The notes beneath the pieces were generated by a model. It was not told the origin of the DNA. It did not search any database and worked only from the letters and a program-made list of their open reading frames with translations. 64,000 nt of DNA from Cloacibacterium sp047601505. GTDB taxonomy: Bacteria > Bacteroidota > Bacteroidia > Flavobacteriales > Weeksellaceae. The translations under genes were made by a program, and so were the position numbers. This document shows, one piece after another, positions 37,022 through 45,256 of the stretch. The stretch lies in assembly GCF_047601505.1 (NCBI RefSeq), contig NZ_JASGJD010000001.1, positions 558,001 to 622,000 on the forward strand. The letters are read 5' to 3'. Positions within the stretch are counted from its first letter, which is position 1. Every line of letters begins with the position of its first letter.

Positions 37022-37665
37022 GTGAAATAGAAAAACAGACATTTAAAATTTTACTTGCAGACGATCATAGTCTTATAAGGCAAGGTGTTTTGTTTCTTTT
37101 GGATGATTTGGATGAGAGTTTTGAAACGTTTCAAGTTTCTAATTTGAAGCAAATTTTGGAAAAAATATCTCAAATCAAAATAGATTTAGCAATAATAGAT
37201 GCGCATTTCCCTGATGGGAATAGTATTTCAATTCTAGCCGAAATAAAAAAAATATCACCAGAAACCAAGATTCTTATTTTTACAGGGATTGACGAGGATT
37301 CTAACGCTCTAAAATACATAAAAGCTGGTGCAAACGGTTTTTTAAGTAAAATGAGCGAAGAAGAAGAAATAATGAAAGCTATTTTAAAAATGCTTCATGA
37401 AGGAGAATATATTTCGGCTACTACGCAAGCTTTATTGTTGAATTCTATGAGGAACCCAAAGTTGATTAATCCATTAATGGTTTTGTCTGAAAGAGAATTG
37501 CAAATTGCAAAAATGTACGCAATTGGAAATGGCAATTTAGAAATCGCTAATCTATTAGAAATAAAGCAGAACACCGTAAGTACAATTAAAAAAAGAATCT
37601 TCGAGAAACTAGAAATAGACAATATAGTAGAGCTAATAGAACTTATAAAAGAGAATGACCAATAA
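37018..37665 (+). CDS. NarL/LuxR-type response regulator
   Basis: The 215-residue product has an N-terminal receiver domain with the acidic pocket LLADDHSLIRQGV, phosphoacceptor Asp in LAIIDAHFPDG (about residue 60) and conserved Thr/Lys (LIFTGID and GFLSKMS). A C-terminal LuxR-type HTH follows, with LSERELQIAKMYAIGNGNLEIA, then KQNTVSTIKKRIFEKL. It overlaps the kinase gene by 4 bases, a cognate pair. Targets are unknown. It is the last chromosomal gene before the integrated element. Confidence 0.93.
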   Translation: MSEIEKQTFKILLADDHSLIRQGVLFLLDDLDESFETFQVSNLKQILEKISQIKIDLAIIDAHFPDGNSISILAEIKKISPETKILIFTGIDEDSNALKYIKAGANGFLSKMSEEEEIMKAILKMLHEGEYISATTQALLLNSMRNPKLINPLMVLSERELQIAKMYAIGNGNLEIANLLEIKQNTVSTIKKRIFEKLEIDNIVELIELIKENDQ

Positions 37666-37743
37666 TCATTTTGTAGAAAAATATCTACAACCCAAACGAT
37701 ATATATCTAACGCATTTATAATAAAATAACAATTGTGTATTGG

Positions 37744-37873
37744 TATCTTTGTTCCACAAAACACAAATGATGAAAAACCGAGTATCATTATGCAGAGTCT
37801 AAAAGCTCTGCGTAGTATACCGGGAAAAGTTTCCAATAAGCATTTTATGAAAATTTCGTAAGATGCTTTTTTT
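37744..37873 (+). ncRNA. Candidate small RNA or leader-peptide transcript with its own promoter and terminator
   Basis: A -7 box TATCTTTG (37744-37751) is followed by an 11-codon frame at 37767-37802 encoding MMKNRVSLCRV. A hairpin GCAGAG-N8-CTCTGC covers its stop codon. A long terminator stem follows (AGCATTTTATGAAA against TTTCGTAAGATGCT, 37839-37867) with a T-run. The predicted RNA is ~115 bases. It could be an sRNA, a tiny protein gene or an attenuator that lost its downstream gene when the element inserted. No known RNA family was recognised. Confidence 0.45.
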
Positions 37874-37916
37874 GTTTAAAGAGATAAATGAAATAAATGT
37901 AAATCGAAAACGTTAC

Positions 37917-38035
37917 TGCTGTACCATTATAAGATTATGGTTCTATAAAATAGTAAAGAATTAAGGTGTTCCCCCTTTAAAATAAAAAACGCTGAAAATC
38001 AAATGATTAACAGCGTTTTTTGTACCCCAGACGGG
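37917..38035 (+). repeat. attL: left direct repeat of the integrated element, carrying a tRNA-Leu 3' end fragment
   Basis: This ~119-bp stretch matches 55691-55821 almost base for base: ataagattatggttctataa, then agtaaagaattaagg, a GTTCCCCCTTT motif, the AACGCTG/CAGCGTT hairpin and finally taccccagacggg. The last 13 bases equal the 3' end of tRNA-Leu(UAA). The copy here has one GTTCCCCCTTT-type 12-mer where the right copy has two, which explains the 12-bp length difference. The integrase gene begins 170 bases further in. Confidence 0.88.
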
Positions 38036-38157
38036 GCTACCATAATTTTTTTCCTATTTTTAATCTTCTTAACTCATTTATATTCAGTATATTTGGATTT
38101 GGAGGGGAACGGTTATAATTAAATTTACCTTGTTTTTTTCGCTTTTATTTTAAAAAT

Positions 38158-38181
38158 GTTCCCCCTTTTGTTCCCCCTTTT
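38158..38181 (+). repeat. Tandem 12-mer, probable integrase arm-binding sites
   Basis: GTTCCCCCTTTT occurs twice in exact tandem, 25 bases before the integrase start. The same motif occurs once in attL (37968-37979) and twice, slightly varied, in attR (55742-55765). Confidence 0.6.
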
Positions 38182-38205
38182 ATTAACTTAATCTAATTTG
38201 AATTT

Positions 38206-39435
38206 ATGATAAAATATGTTTTTGAATTAAGAAAGGACAAAGTAACTCAAGATGGCTTAATGCCAATCAGAATATTGTTTAGAATAGGCAGTTCTGTAAT
38301 AAAGCGTAATACTGGCTTAAATTGCAAACCAGAAGATTGGCAAAATAATAGAGTAAAAGCCAATACAAAAAAAGAAAAATATTACGGATATGATTCTATT
38401 AATGAAAAACTTTCGGAGATTGAATCTAAAATTCAAGACATTTCACTTTTTTTCAGGGCTAGTAAAATAAAACCAACGAAGGAACTTTTTCTTGAGAAAT
38501 ATGATTATGAAGAAAAGGTAGTTATTACTACTGAATACGAAATTTTTAAATGTTTTGAAGAATACATTGAAAAAGGAAAATTAACCAAAACACCAAATAC
38601 AATAAAAGGTCAAATTACAGTAAAAAATTATTTAGAGCTCTTTTGTAAAGAAAAAAACATTTCGCTTTCTTTTGATGAAGTAAATAATGATTTTTTTGAA
38701 TCATTGAGAGATTACTCCTATGAAGTAAAAAAAATGAAACAGAACTACTTTGCTAAAGTAAATAAGGTTTTAAAATCATTTCTGAATTGGGCGATAGAAA
38801 AAGGATACAACACTAATCGTGAATTTGAAAAATTCAAAGCTGCTGAACATGATATTGACATTGTTTTTTTGACTTTTGAAGAATTAATGAACTTATACAA
38901 TTATCAATTTGAAAGTGATAGACTTTCTCAAGCAAGAGATTTCTATTGTATGGGTTGTTTTACAGGATTAAGATTTTCTGATTTGTCAAAACTGCACCTA
39001 GCTAATATTTCCGAGGATCATATTGTCCTTTCTATCCAGAAAACGAAAACCCAAAACCACGCAATTAAACTCAATAAATATGCAAAAGCTATTTTGGGAA
39101 AATACAAAGGGACAATCTATGAACCGTTACCTATAATTTCATCACAAAAATTTAATGAATACATAAAGGAATGTTGTGAATTGGCAGAAATCACACAATC
39201 ATTTACTATTCATTGGTTTGTTGGAAATAAGAAAAAATCTTTAACACAACCAAAATGTAAATTTATTACAAGCCACACCGCTAGAAAAACATTCATAACC
39301 AATTCTCTACTTTTAGGAATGGAACCGAAAGCCATTAAGAAAATTGCAAACATCAAAAAAGATGCAGTGTTGGACAAATATATGAAAGTGACGGAAGCTT
39401 TTACGGACGAACAAATGGATAAAGCATGGAGATAA
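38206..39435 (+). CDS. int: Tyrosine recombinase (integrase) of the mobile element
   Basis: The 409-residue protein has an N-terminal arm-binding domain, a SAM-like core-binding domain and a C-terminal catalytic domain. The catalytic residues are Arg in GCFTGLRFSDLSKL, Lys in IQKTKTQNH, HxxR in TSHTARKTFITN and the nucleophile Tyr in AVLDKYMKV. This is the Bacteroidota conjugative/mobilisable-element type. It lies just inside attL and should catalyse site-specific integration at, and excision from, the tRNA-Leu(UAA) 3' end. Confidence 0.93.
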   Translation: MIKYVFELRKDKVTQDGLMPIRILFRIGSSVIKRNTGLNCKPEDWQNNRVKANTKKEKYYGYDSINEKLSEIESKIQDISLFFRASKIKPTKELFLEKYDYEEKVVITTEYEIFKCFEEYIEKGKLTKTPNTIKGQITVKNYLELFCKEKNISLSFDEVNNDFFESLRDYSYEVKKMKQNYFAKVNKVLKSFLNWAIEKGYNTNREFEKFKAAEHDIDIVFLTFEELMNLYNYQFESDRLSQARDFYCMGCFTGLRFSDLSKLHLANISEDHIVLSIQKTKTQNHAIKLNKYAKAILGKYKGTIYEPLPIISSQKFNEYIKECCELAEITQSFTIHWFVGNKKKSLTQPKCKFITSHTARKTFITNSLLLGMEPKAIKKIANIKKDAVLDKYMKVTEAFTDEQMDKAWR

Positions 39436-39436
39436 T

Positions 39437-39464
39437 GTTATTGCATATTGCGATATGCAATAAC
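39437..39464. promoter_or_regulatory. Operator-like palindrome 1 of the wHTH/nucleotidyltransferase module
   Basis: GTTATTGCATAT-TGCG-ATATGCAATAAC is a perfect inverted repeat with 12-bp arms, starting one base after the integrase stop. Confidence 0.65.
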
Positions 39465-39493
39465 ACTAATTTGTAATTCAATTTTTTTTATTA

Positions 39494-39519
39494 ATATTGC
39501 ATATCGCAATATGCAATAT
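39494..39519. promoter_or_regulatory. Operator-like palindrome 2 of the wHTH/nucleotidyltransferase module
   Basis: ATATTGCATAT-CGCA-ATATGCAATAT is the mirror copy: its core TTGCATATCGCAATATGCAA is the exact reverse complement of the core of palindrome 1. It abuts the chosen start codon at 39520, so occupancy could block initiation or translation. Confidence 0.65.
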
Positions 39520-40041
39520 ATGAAAAATTCAAAACAAAATATGAAACCACAGGATATCGTTTTGTTACTAAAAATTATTAGCCTCGATAATGATTCGTGG
39601 AATCAATCTTCCGTTGCGGCAGATTTAGGAATAAGCCAAGCTGAAATAAGCGAATCGGTTGCAAGGTCAAAAAATTCAGGATTATTAGACCCAAAAGGAA
39701 AAGTAGTAATGAAATATGCTCTTGCCGAGTTTCTACAATATGGGATAAGATATGCTTTTCCTCAGAAGCCAGGAGCAATAGTCAGAGGAATTCCAACTGC
39801 TCATAGTGCTTTACCGCTCAATAATGAAATCCAAAGTAATGAAAAGTATGTTTGGGCTTATGCAAAAGGAAATACAAGAGGTCAAAGTATAGAACCACTT
39901 TATCCATCGGTTCCAGAAGCAGTATTGAAAGATGAAAAATTATATGAATTACTTGCAATCACAGATGCGATTCGTGTTGGGCGAACAAGAGAAAAAGAAA
40001 TAGCCGTAGAATACCTAAAAAAATATTTAAAAATTGTATAA
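39520..40041 (+). CDS. Winged-HTH protein, probable antitoxin/repressor partner of the nucleotidyltransferase
   Basis: The ~173-residue protein begins MKNSKQNMKPQDIVLLLKII. A helix-turn-helix stretch follows, NQSSVAADLGISQAEISESVARSKNSGLLD, of MarR-like appearance. The C-terminal half (YALAEFLQYGIRYAFPQKPG and later YPSVPEAVLKDEKLYELLAITDAIRVGR) matches no domain I know. ATG 39520 lies immediately after the second palindrome; ATG 39541 (MKPQ) is an alternative. The 8-base overlap with the next gene suggests a coupled pair. Autorepression through the two palindromes is inferred. Confidence 0.65.
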   Translation: MKNSKQNMKPQDIVLLLKIISLDNDSWNQSSVAADLGISQAEISESVARSKNSGLLDPKGKVVMKYALAEFLQYGIRYAFPQKPGAIVRGIPTAHSALPLNNEIQSNEKYVWAYAKGNTRGQSIEPLYPSVPEAVLKDEKLYELLAITDAIRVGRTREKEIAVEYLKKYLKIV

Positions 40042-40720
40042 TAAGACCATAAATATAGGAGTTGTAGCGAAAGTAGCAGAAGGTTTACAACAATATAGGG
40101 AGCAAGTAGTGTTCGTCGGTGGAGCTGTTATCAGTCTTTATACAGATGACCCAGCAGCCGACGAAATACGTCCCACGAAAGACATTGATTTTACAATTAA
40201 TATCGTAAATGTAGGAGAATTTCTCAAAACAATCGAGGAATTGGGAAAATTAGGTTTTCATCCAGACCCTTATGGAACATCTATTTGCAGTTACACATAC
40301 CAAAAATATCCTGTAGATATAATTCCTGCCGAAGACAACGCCTTTGGTTCAACCAATCGCTGGTATAAAATAGGTTTTGAGGACTTATGGAAAGTGAAAG
40401 CAAAAGATCAGGAAATTTACATCTTATCAGCACCTTGTTTTCTTGCAACAAAGTTTGAAGCATTCAATAGTCGGGGAAAAGATTATAGAACCAGTCACGA
40501 TATTGAGGACATTATCTACATCATTGATAACAGAATCACCATTGTAGATGAAATAGCAAAGTGCGATGAGAGAATTTTAGAATTTATTAAATCTGAATTG
40601 CAAAAAATCATTGATAAAGGTCTTTTAGAAGAACTCTTGCAAACACATATACACCCATTGATTATTGATGAAAGGATTGAAATTGTAAAAGAAAAAGTCA
40701 ACAGCATTATGAATGCCTGA
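40034..40720 (+). CDS. Nucleotidyltransferase-fold protein, AbiEii/MNT-like toxin candidate
   Basis: The 228-residue protein has a polymerase-beta-type NTase core: VFVGGAVISLYTDD followed by RPTKDIDFTINI (GG...DxD) and a third acidic/basic segment PVDIIPAE. Conserved lysine-bearing helices follow (FLATKFEAFNSRGKDYRTSHDIEDI). Relatives act as toxins that transfer nucleotides to tRNA or proteins. The start is TTG at 40034, inside the upstream gene, since no ATG is available. Operon and operator context support a toxin-antitoxin-like or defence pair; direct function is unproven. Confidence 0.75.
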   Translation: MYNKTINIGVVAKVAEGLQQYREQVVFVGGAVISLYTDDPAADEIRPTKDIDFTINIVNVGEFLKTIEELGKLGFHPDPYGTSICSYTYQKYPVDIIPAEDNAFGSTNRWYKIGFEDLWKVKAKDQEIYILSAPCFLATKFEAFNSRGKDYRTSHDIEDIIYIIDNRITIVDEIAKCDERILEFIKSELQKIIDKGLLEELLQTHIHPLIIDERIEIVKEKVNSIMNA

Positions 40721-40860
40721 AAATATTGACGATGGATAGTTCTTGTATTTTAATCAAAAAACAACACTCTTTATTTTTGAATCAAGTGAAAAAACGTTAA
40801 ACTTTATTAAAATAGGAATATTTTAGTTAAAATTTGTTAAATCAGAAGGTTTATTGAAGA

Positions 40861-40936
40861 GGTTAATCTGGATTAATTTAGATTAATCTGGATTGCAAAA
40901 AAATTATTTTGGACGAATTTGGATTAAATTAGATCT
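40861..40936 (+). repeat. Short AT-rich direct repeats upstream of the HTH gene
   Basis: TTAATCTGGATT occurs twice (about 40863 and 40883), with related GGATTAATTTAGATT and GGATTAAATTAGATC copies interleaved. They could be binding sites for the excisionase-like protein encoded next, or replication-associated iterons. Confidence 0.5.
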
Positions 40937-41012
40937 TTTCGAATAATTTGTAACTGTTTGATTTTCAATAATTAAGTTAATAATATTGCATTTGAATTTA
41001 AAATACAATCAA

Positions 41013-41291
41013 ATGTCAGTACAACTTTATTCCCACACCAAAGCAGATTTGGAAAAAGCGGTTGAAATTATTCTAAAAAAAGCAACCGACTTCACATTAC
41101 CCGTTAAAAAAGCAGAAGAACAACCTGAAGATTTAATTTCTCAAATCGAAGCCACAAAATTTCTGCGCATTTCTGTTCCGACCATTATTGACTGGCGGAA
41201 AAATAAGAATCTGCCTCATTACAATTTTAATGGGCGATACTACTATTCTAAAAAGGAACTTTTGGAATACGGAAAAAACCGAAGAATGTAA
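41013..41291 (+). CDS. Excisionase-type helix-turn-helix protein of the mobile element
   Basis: The ~92-residue protein ends in a MerR/excisionase-like winged HTH: LISQIEATKFLRISVPTIID, WRKNKNLPHYNFNGRYYYSK and KELLEYGKNRRM. Such small proteins sit upstream of replication/mobilisation genes in Bacteroidota mobilisable elements and help excision or regulate them. ATG 41013 (MSVQLYSH) was preferred to an upstream TTG. The short repeats at 40861-40936 are candidate binding sites. Confidence 0.75.
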   Translation: MSVQLYSHTKADLEKAVEIILKKATDFTLPVKKAEEQPEDLISQIEATKFLRISVPTIIDWRKNKNLPHYNFNGRYYYSKKELLEYGKNRRM

Positions 41292-41353
41292 GCTCTGTTC
41301 GAGCATTACAATTTCTATTGTTTAATAATTTCGTATAAAAAACTATTCTTAAA

Positions 41354-42592
41354 ATGAGCGAAAAAACTCCCTATTTACGAGTAGGAATTTCCTATTTCAA
41401 AATCATTGAAAAACCATTAATCTCTGGTGATAAAATTTCTATATTGGTTCGTTGGAACAAAGAAACTATTGTAAGTGATTATGGAAAAACATTCGTCTCA
41501 ACAATCCCAAAATACGACGGGTTTTGTTGTATTCCAGACCACTTGAACTACAGTCAGATTATTGAAGGATTTTATAATATCTACAATGAAATCCCCTATC
41601 AACCTATCGAAGAAAAAATCAGTCTTGAAGCTCTAAAAGAGAATATTCCATTTTCAATTCAGTTTATAGAACATATTTTCGGAGAACAACTAGAGCTAGG
41701 TTTGGATTATCTAAAAATCTTGCTTCAATCTCCCACTCAGGTTTTACCTATTCTTTGCTTGGTTTCAAAAGAAAGAGCAACAGGAAAATCTACATTCATT
41801 AAATGGCTAAAATCTATTTTCGGACTTAATATGACTTACATCAAAGGTGATTCCTTCAGTAGTCAATTCAATTCTGATTGGACTTCTATGCTCATCGTTG
41901 CTATTGATGAAGTATTTTTTGATAAAAAAGAAATCACAGAACGATTAAAATATCTTTCTACAACAGACAAAGACAAAATGGAAGCCAAAGGAAAAGACCG
42001 AGAAGAAGTTGAATTTTTTGGCAAATTTATCCTTTGCTCCAACAATGAAGACAATTTTATTCAAATTGACGAAGAAGAAACTAGATTCTGGATTATCAAA
42101 GTAAAATCCATAAAAAATGAGAATACTGATTTTCTTCGAAACCTTATCAAAGAAATCCCCTTTTTCTTAAGCTATCTCATTCAAAGACCTTTTCAAACTC
42201 ACAAAAAAACAAGAATGTGGTTTTCGCATTCAGAAATCAGAACTAAAGCTTTACAAAGATTAGTTTGGAAAAACAATAACAAGTTAGAATCAAAAATCAT
42301 TGAACTCTTGTATGAGTTTTTTGAATGCACTGATGAAAAAGAACTTCAATGTATTCCTCAGGATATTTTGAATATGCTCAACCGAATGTTTAAAAATCAA
42401 TATTGGACAATCAATGATGTGAGGAAAATTCTAAAAGAAATATGGAAACTTGAACCTCAAAATAACTCTTTGGCTTATATCAAATATGACATTGATTTTT
42501 CAGGAAATTTTTATCAAAATAATAAAACTGGTCGCTATTTCACGATAAAAAGAGATTCTATTCTTCAAAAATTTGATGAAATGATGAATTAA
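41354..42592 (+). CDS. SF3-type replicative helicase (primase-helicase family, DUF5906-like)
   Basis: The 412-residue protein carries an SF3 AAA+ core. Walker A is VSKERATGKSTFIKWL (~residues 138-153), Walker B is SMLIVAIDEVFF, and the SF3 motif C is GKFILCSNNEDNF. An N-terminal ~110 residues precede it and a winged-helix-like end follows (QDILNMLNRMFKNQYWTIND). It probably unwinds the excised circular element for replication. The downstream gene supplies a primase. The iteron-like GATGA region starts inside its 3' end. Confidence 0.8.
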   Translation: MSEKTPYLRVGISYFKIIEKPLISGDKISILVRWNKETIVSDYGKTFVSTIPKYDGFCCIPDHLNYSQIIEGFYNIYNEIPYQPIEEKISLEALKENIPFSIQFIEHIFGEQLELGLDYLKILLQSPTQVLPILCLVSKERATGKSTFIKWLKSIFGLNMTYIKGDSFSSQFNSDWTSMLIVAIDEVFFDKKEITERLKYLSTTDKDKMEAKGKDREEVEFFGKFILCSNNEDNFIQIDEEETRFWIIKVKSIKNENTDFLRNLIKEIPFFLSYLIQRPFQTHKKTRMWFSHSEIRTKALQRLVWKNNNKLESKIIELLYEFFECTDEKELQCIPQDILNMLNRMFKNQYWTINDVRKILKEIWKLEPQNNSLAYIKYDIDFSGNFYQNNKTGRYFTIKRDSILQKFDEMMN

Positions 42593-42780
42593 TTGATAAT
42601 GAAAAGAAAATCAATAACTTACTATTCATCAAAAGCCTCATCAAATTTTAAAACCTTCATTTTTGATGAAAGACTGATGAACATAAATTTTAAAGTTTGA
42701 TGAAATGATGAGACTTTGATGAAAATGTAATCTTTTAAATTACAGCAACTTAAACATCTTTCTCATCAATTCATCAAAAT
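42572..42780. repeat. Iteron-like TTTGATGA/TCATCAAA cluster, candidate replication origin
   Basis: A 16-mer TTTGATGAAATGATGA is repeated exactly at 42572-42587 and 42696-42711. At least six further TTGATGAA or TTCATCAA copies occur in both orientations between them and up to ~42780. The cluster lies between the helicase and primase genes in AT-rich sequence. Confidence 0.6.
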
Positions 42781-42814
42781 ATTTCCAAAAAATAAACCAT
42801 AATATTTTACAACT

Positions 42815-43726
42815 ATGAACTGCAACCAATTCAACTCTATAAAGTTGGAAGAAGTCCTCGTTTCACTCGGACACCATCCAACAAAGCAAAATGAAAAAGA
42901 AGCTTGGTATCTCAATCCTTTTTCCACAGAAACCCAAGCCTCTTTTAAACTCAATAAAAGAAACAACGTCTGGTATCTCCATTCTGAAGGAATAGGCGGA
43001 AACAATATTGACTTTATGAAAAAATATTTAAACGCTTCCATAAAAGATGTCTTAGTTTGGGCAGAACAACAAAATTTCTCTTCTTTTCAACATCAAAGTA
43101 ATCCTAATCCGAAGCAAGAAGCTCTAGCAAATAATTATACAATAATTGAAGTCAAAGACATTCAACATCCAGCACTATTGGAATATTTAAAAAGTAGAAA
43201 AGTAGAAAATCAAACCACATACTTAAAAGAGATACATTACCAAATCAACGATAAAAGCTATTTCGGGATAGGCTTCAAAAATGATTCTGGAGGTTACGAA
43301 ATTCGGAATAAATACTCTAAGATATGCTTAGGAAAAAAAGATATTTCCACCATTAAAAATGGAGAAGAATCACTTCGCATTTTCGAAGGTTTTTTCGATT
43401 TCCTTTCCTTTAAAAATATAGAAGATGATTTGCAAAAAAAGCCTTCAGATTACATCATCCTAAACTCCGTTTCGATGATTCCAAAAATCAAAAATTTAAT
43501 TCAGAATTATCAAAAAGTAGAACTGTATTTTGATAACGACAATGCTGGAAACCGAGCTGTTGAAATGCTGAAAAATGAATTGAAAAACATAGAGGATTGT
43601 CGGATTCTATACAAAAACCACAAAGACCTGAACGAGTTTTTAATGAGTTGGGAAATGAGTAAAAGAGATACAGGTAGAGAATATGAAGACCTGAATAAAA
43701 TAAACACACGAAAACTCGGCAGATAG
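42815..43726 (+). CDS. Toprim-domain primase of the mobile element
   Basis: The 303-residue protein has an N-terminal CHC2-like beta region (SLGHHPTKQNEKEAWYLNPF, then VWYLHSEGIGGNNIDFMKKYL) in which the zinc cysteines are missing. A Toprim domain follows, with the acidic Glu in LRIFEGFFDFLSF and the DxDxxG motif VELYFDNDNAGNRA (~residues 236-249). It likely primes replication of the excised element together with the SF3 helicase. Confidence 0.82.
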   Translation: MNCNQFNSIKLEEVLVSLGHHPTKQNEKEAWYLNPFSTETQASFKLNKRNNVWYLHSEGIGGNNIDFMKKYLNASIKDVLVWAEQQNFSSFQHQSNPNPKQEALANNYTIIEVKDIQHPALLEYLKSRKVENQTTYLKEIHYQINDKSYFGIGFKNDSGGYEIRNKYSKICLGKKDISTIKNGEESLRIFEGFFDFLSFKNIEDDLQKKPSDYIILNSVSMIPKIKNLIQNYQKVELYFDNDNAGNRAVEMLKNELKNIEDCRILYKNHKDLNEFLMSWEMSKRDTGREYEDLNKINTRKLGR

Positions 43727-43734
43727 TTAGTGCA

Positions 43735-43862
43735 AAAAGTACCCAAAGTTTACAATAAGCGTAGCCGCTAATTGCAAAATTGGAATTTTTGATTTCTTCC
43801 TATCGTCAGAAATGTCTTGAAAAACCTTATTAAAAACAAACTAAAATTCAATTAAAAACTAA
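43735..43862. other. Candidate oriT region upstream of the mob genes
   Basis: The 136-base gap between primase and mobC contains a CAAAATT-GG-AATTTTTG inverted repeat (43775-43791) and a GCGTAGCCGC motif just before it. This is the expected position for the relaxase nick site. There is no experimental-type signature, so the call rests on position and structure. Confidence 0.4.
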
Positions 43863-44330
43863 ATGCACACCAATATGGAAAAAGACTTTTTAGAAGAATT
43901 TATCAAGAAAGCCTTAGAAGAAAATGAAAAAAAAGAGGATGGTGAAAAGAGAAAAAAACACTTTCAGGAAATCGGCAGAAAAGGCGGTTTAAAAAAGAAA
44001 ACATCACAACAATTTTCAAAAGTTATCTCCGTAAGATTAACCGAAAAAGAGTTTGAAGAAATAGAAAAACAAGCCTCAAAATATCATTTGAAAATATCAA
44101 AATATGTAAGGATGATTCTTACTGAAAAAGAATTAAAAATCAATGAATTTAAAACCGAAGAAATCCTTCTTCAATATGGGAATCATTTTATCAGAATTAA
44201 AAATTTATTGAGACATAGAGCGTTTTCCGAATTTGAAAACAAGAAACAAATCCTCCATGAAATAGAAAATGTCACCCAACTGATTTATCAATATCTGTAT
44301 GAAAAACAAAACAAGCAGAAACCCACATAA
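43863..44330 (+). CDS. mobC: MobC-like relaxosome accessory protein
   Basis: The 155-residue protein has a charged N-terminal helix (EEFIKKALEENEKKEDGEKR) and a GRKGGLKKKT box. A ribbon-helix-helix DNA-binding segment follows: VISVRLTEKEFEEIEKQASK then LKISKYVRMILTE. A helical C-terminus carries the MobC-type IRIKNLLRHRAFSEF. It would bind oriT and assist the relaxase encoded 13 bases downstream. An alternative ATG is four codons in (43875). Confidence 0.78.
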   Translation: MHTNMEKDFLEEFIKKALEENEKKEDGEKRKKHFQEIGRKGGLKKKTSQQFSKVISVRLTEKEFEEIEKQASKYHLKISKYVRMILTEKELKINEFKTEEILLQYGNHFIRIKNLLRHRAFSEFENKKQILHEIENVTQLIYQYLYEKQNKQKPT

Positions 44331-44343
44331 CTGAAATTCAAAA

Positions 44344-45255
44344 ATGAATAACAGCGCAACCACCAGAAGAATTACCAAAATCGCCATCGAATACAATGGC
44401 AATGACAAAGGAACAGCAGAACGAGTATATCAAAACAATCTATTAAGTCAGAACCCAGAACAACAGTTTACAGAAATGAAAACCGTTGCAGACCGTAATA
44501 AAAATATAAAAAACTGGGCATTGACAGGATATATTTCTCCTGAAAAATCTATTGGAGACCTTTTATCCAATGAAGAACTCACACAATTGGCATTAAGAGC
44601 TTTGAAGAAAATTGGAGTGAGTGATAACAACCAAATGGTTTTAGATATTCATTCCTCAACCAAACAGAGACACATCCACTTTATTGTCAATAGAGTAAAT
44701 ATACACGGAGAGAATACCATTAAAGCCCACAACATTGGAGAACTCTTTGGGAAAGCCGTTCGTGAAGTTTGCAAAGAAATGAACCTGAAAACCGATATTG
44801 AAATTGGCAAAGAAAAGAAAAAGCAAATGTTGAAAGCACTCACAACTTCCCTTAGAATTTCAAGAAACTTTGAAGAACTGATTAATAATATGAAAAAGCT
44901 AGGTTATCGGGTAACACTTTCACAAAATGAAAAAGTAGGAATCTCGGGAATGAGAATAGTAAAGTTCGAAGATATCAACCATCAAACCGAGAGAGAATAC
45001 AAACCAGGATATAAACTCTCTGAAATCACCAATACATTAAAAATTAAAGACATCAAACAGAAACTTCAAGAAAATCAGGAAAGGACAATCATTTTCAACT
45101 CAACAGCAACAGAACAAATCAATAAAGAGGAACTGGGAAATTCGCCATCTGTGAGTAAACAGTTTGAAAATATAGCAAAAGAATTATTAAAGCCCACCTA
45201 CACTTCATCACCAGAAGACGAACTATTAAAAAAGAAAAAACGAAAATTTAGATAA
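44344..45255 (+). CDS. mobA: HUH relaxase (MobA/BmgA-type mobilisation nuclease)
   Basis: The 303-residue relaxase has the MobA/VirD2-family order. An N-terminal segment has the catalytic Tyr candidate in KIAIEYNGNDKGTAERVYQNN. LDIHSSTKQRHIHFIVNRVN follows (motif III, HxH metal site), then the C-terminal linker. It nicks oriT so that the element can be transferred by a helper conjugation system. No type IV secretion genes are present, so the element is mobilisable, not self-conjugative. Confidence 0.9.
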   Translation: MNNSATTRRITKIAIEYNGNDKGTAERVYQNNLLSQNPEQQFTEMKTVADRNKNIKNWALTGYISPEKSIGDLLSNEELTQLALRALKKIGVSDNNQMVLDIHSSTKQRHIHFIVNRVNIHGENTIKAHNIGELFGKAVREVCKEMNLKTDIEIGKEKKKQMLKALTTSLRISRNFEELINNMKKLGYRVTLSQNEKVGISGMRIVKFEDINHQTEREYKPGYKLSEITNTLKIKDIKQKLQENQERTIIFNSTATEQINKEELGNSPSVSKQFENIAKELLKPTYTSSPEDELLKKKKRKFR

Positions 45256-45256
45256 G

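Noticed and set aside
37671..37690. Terminator after the response regulator (TTGTAGA/TCTACAA hairpin)
   Set aside because: The stem is good, but no T-run follows, so an intrinsic terminator cannot be claimed.
40034..40720. Classical AbiE system
   Set aside because: The NTase fits broadly, but the partner protein is a MarR-like wHTH with a different C-terminus and I cannot align it with AbiEi.
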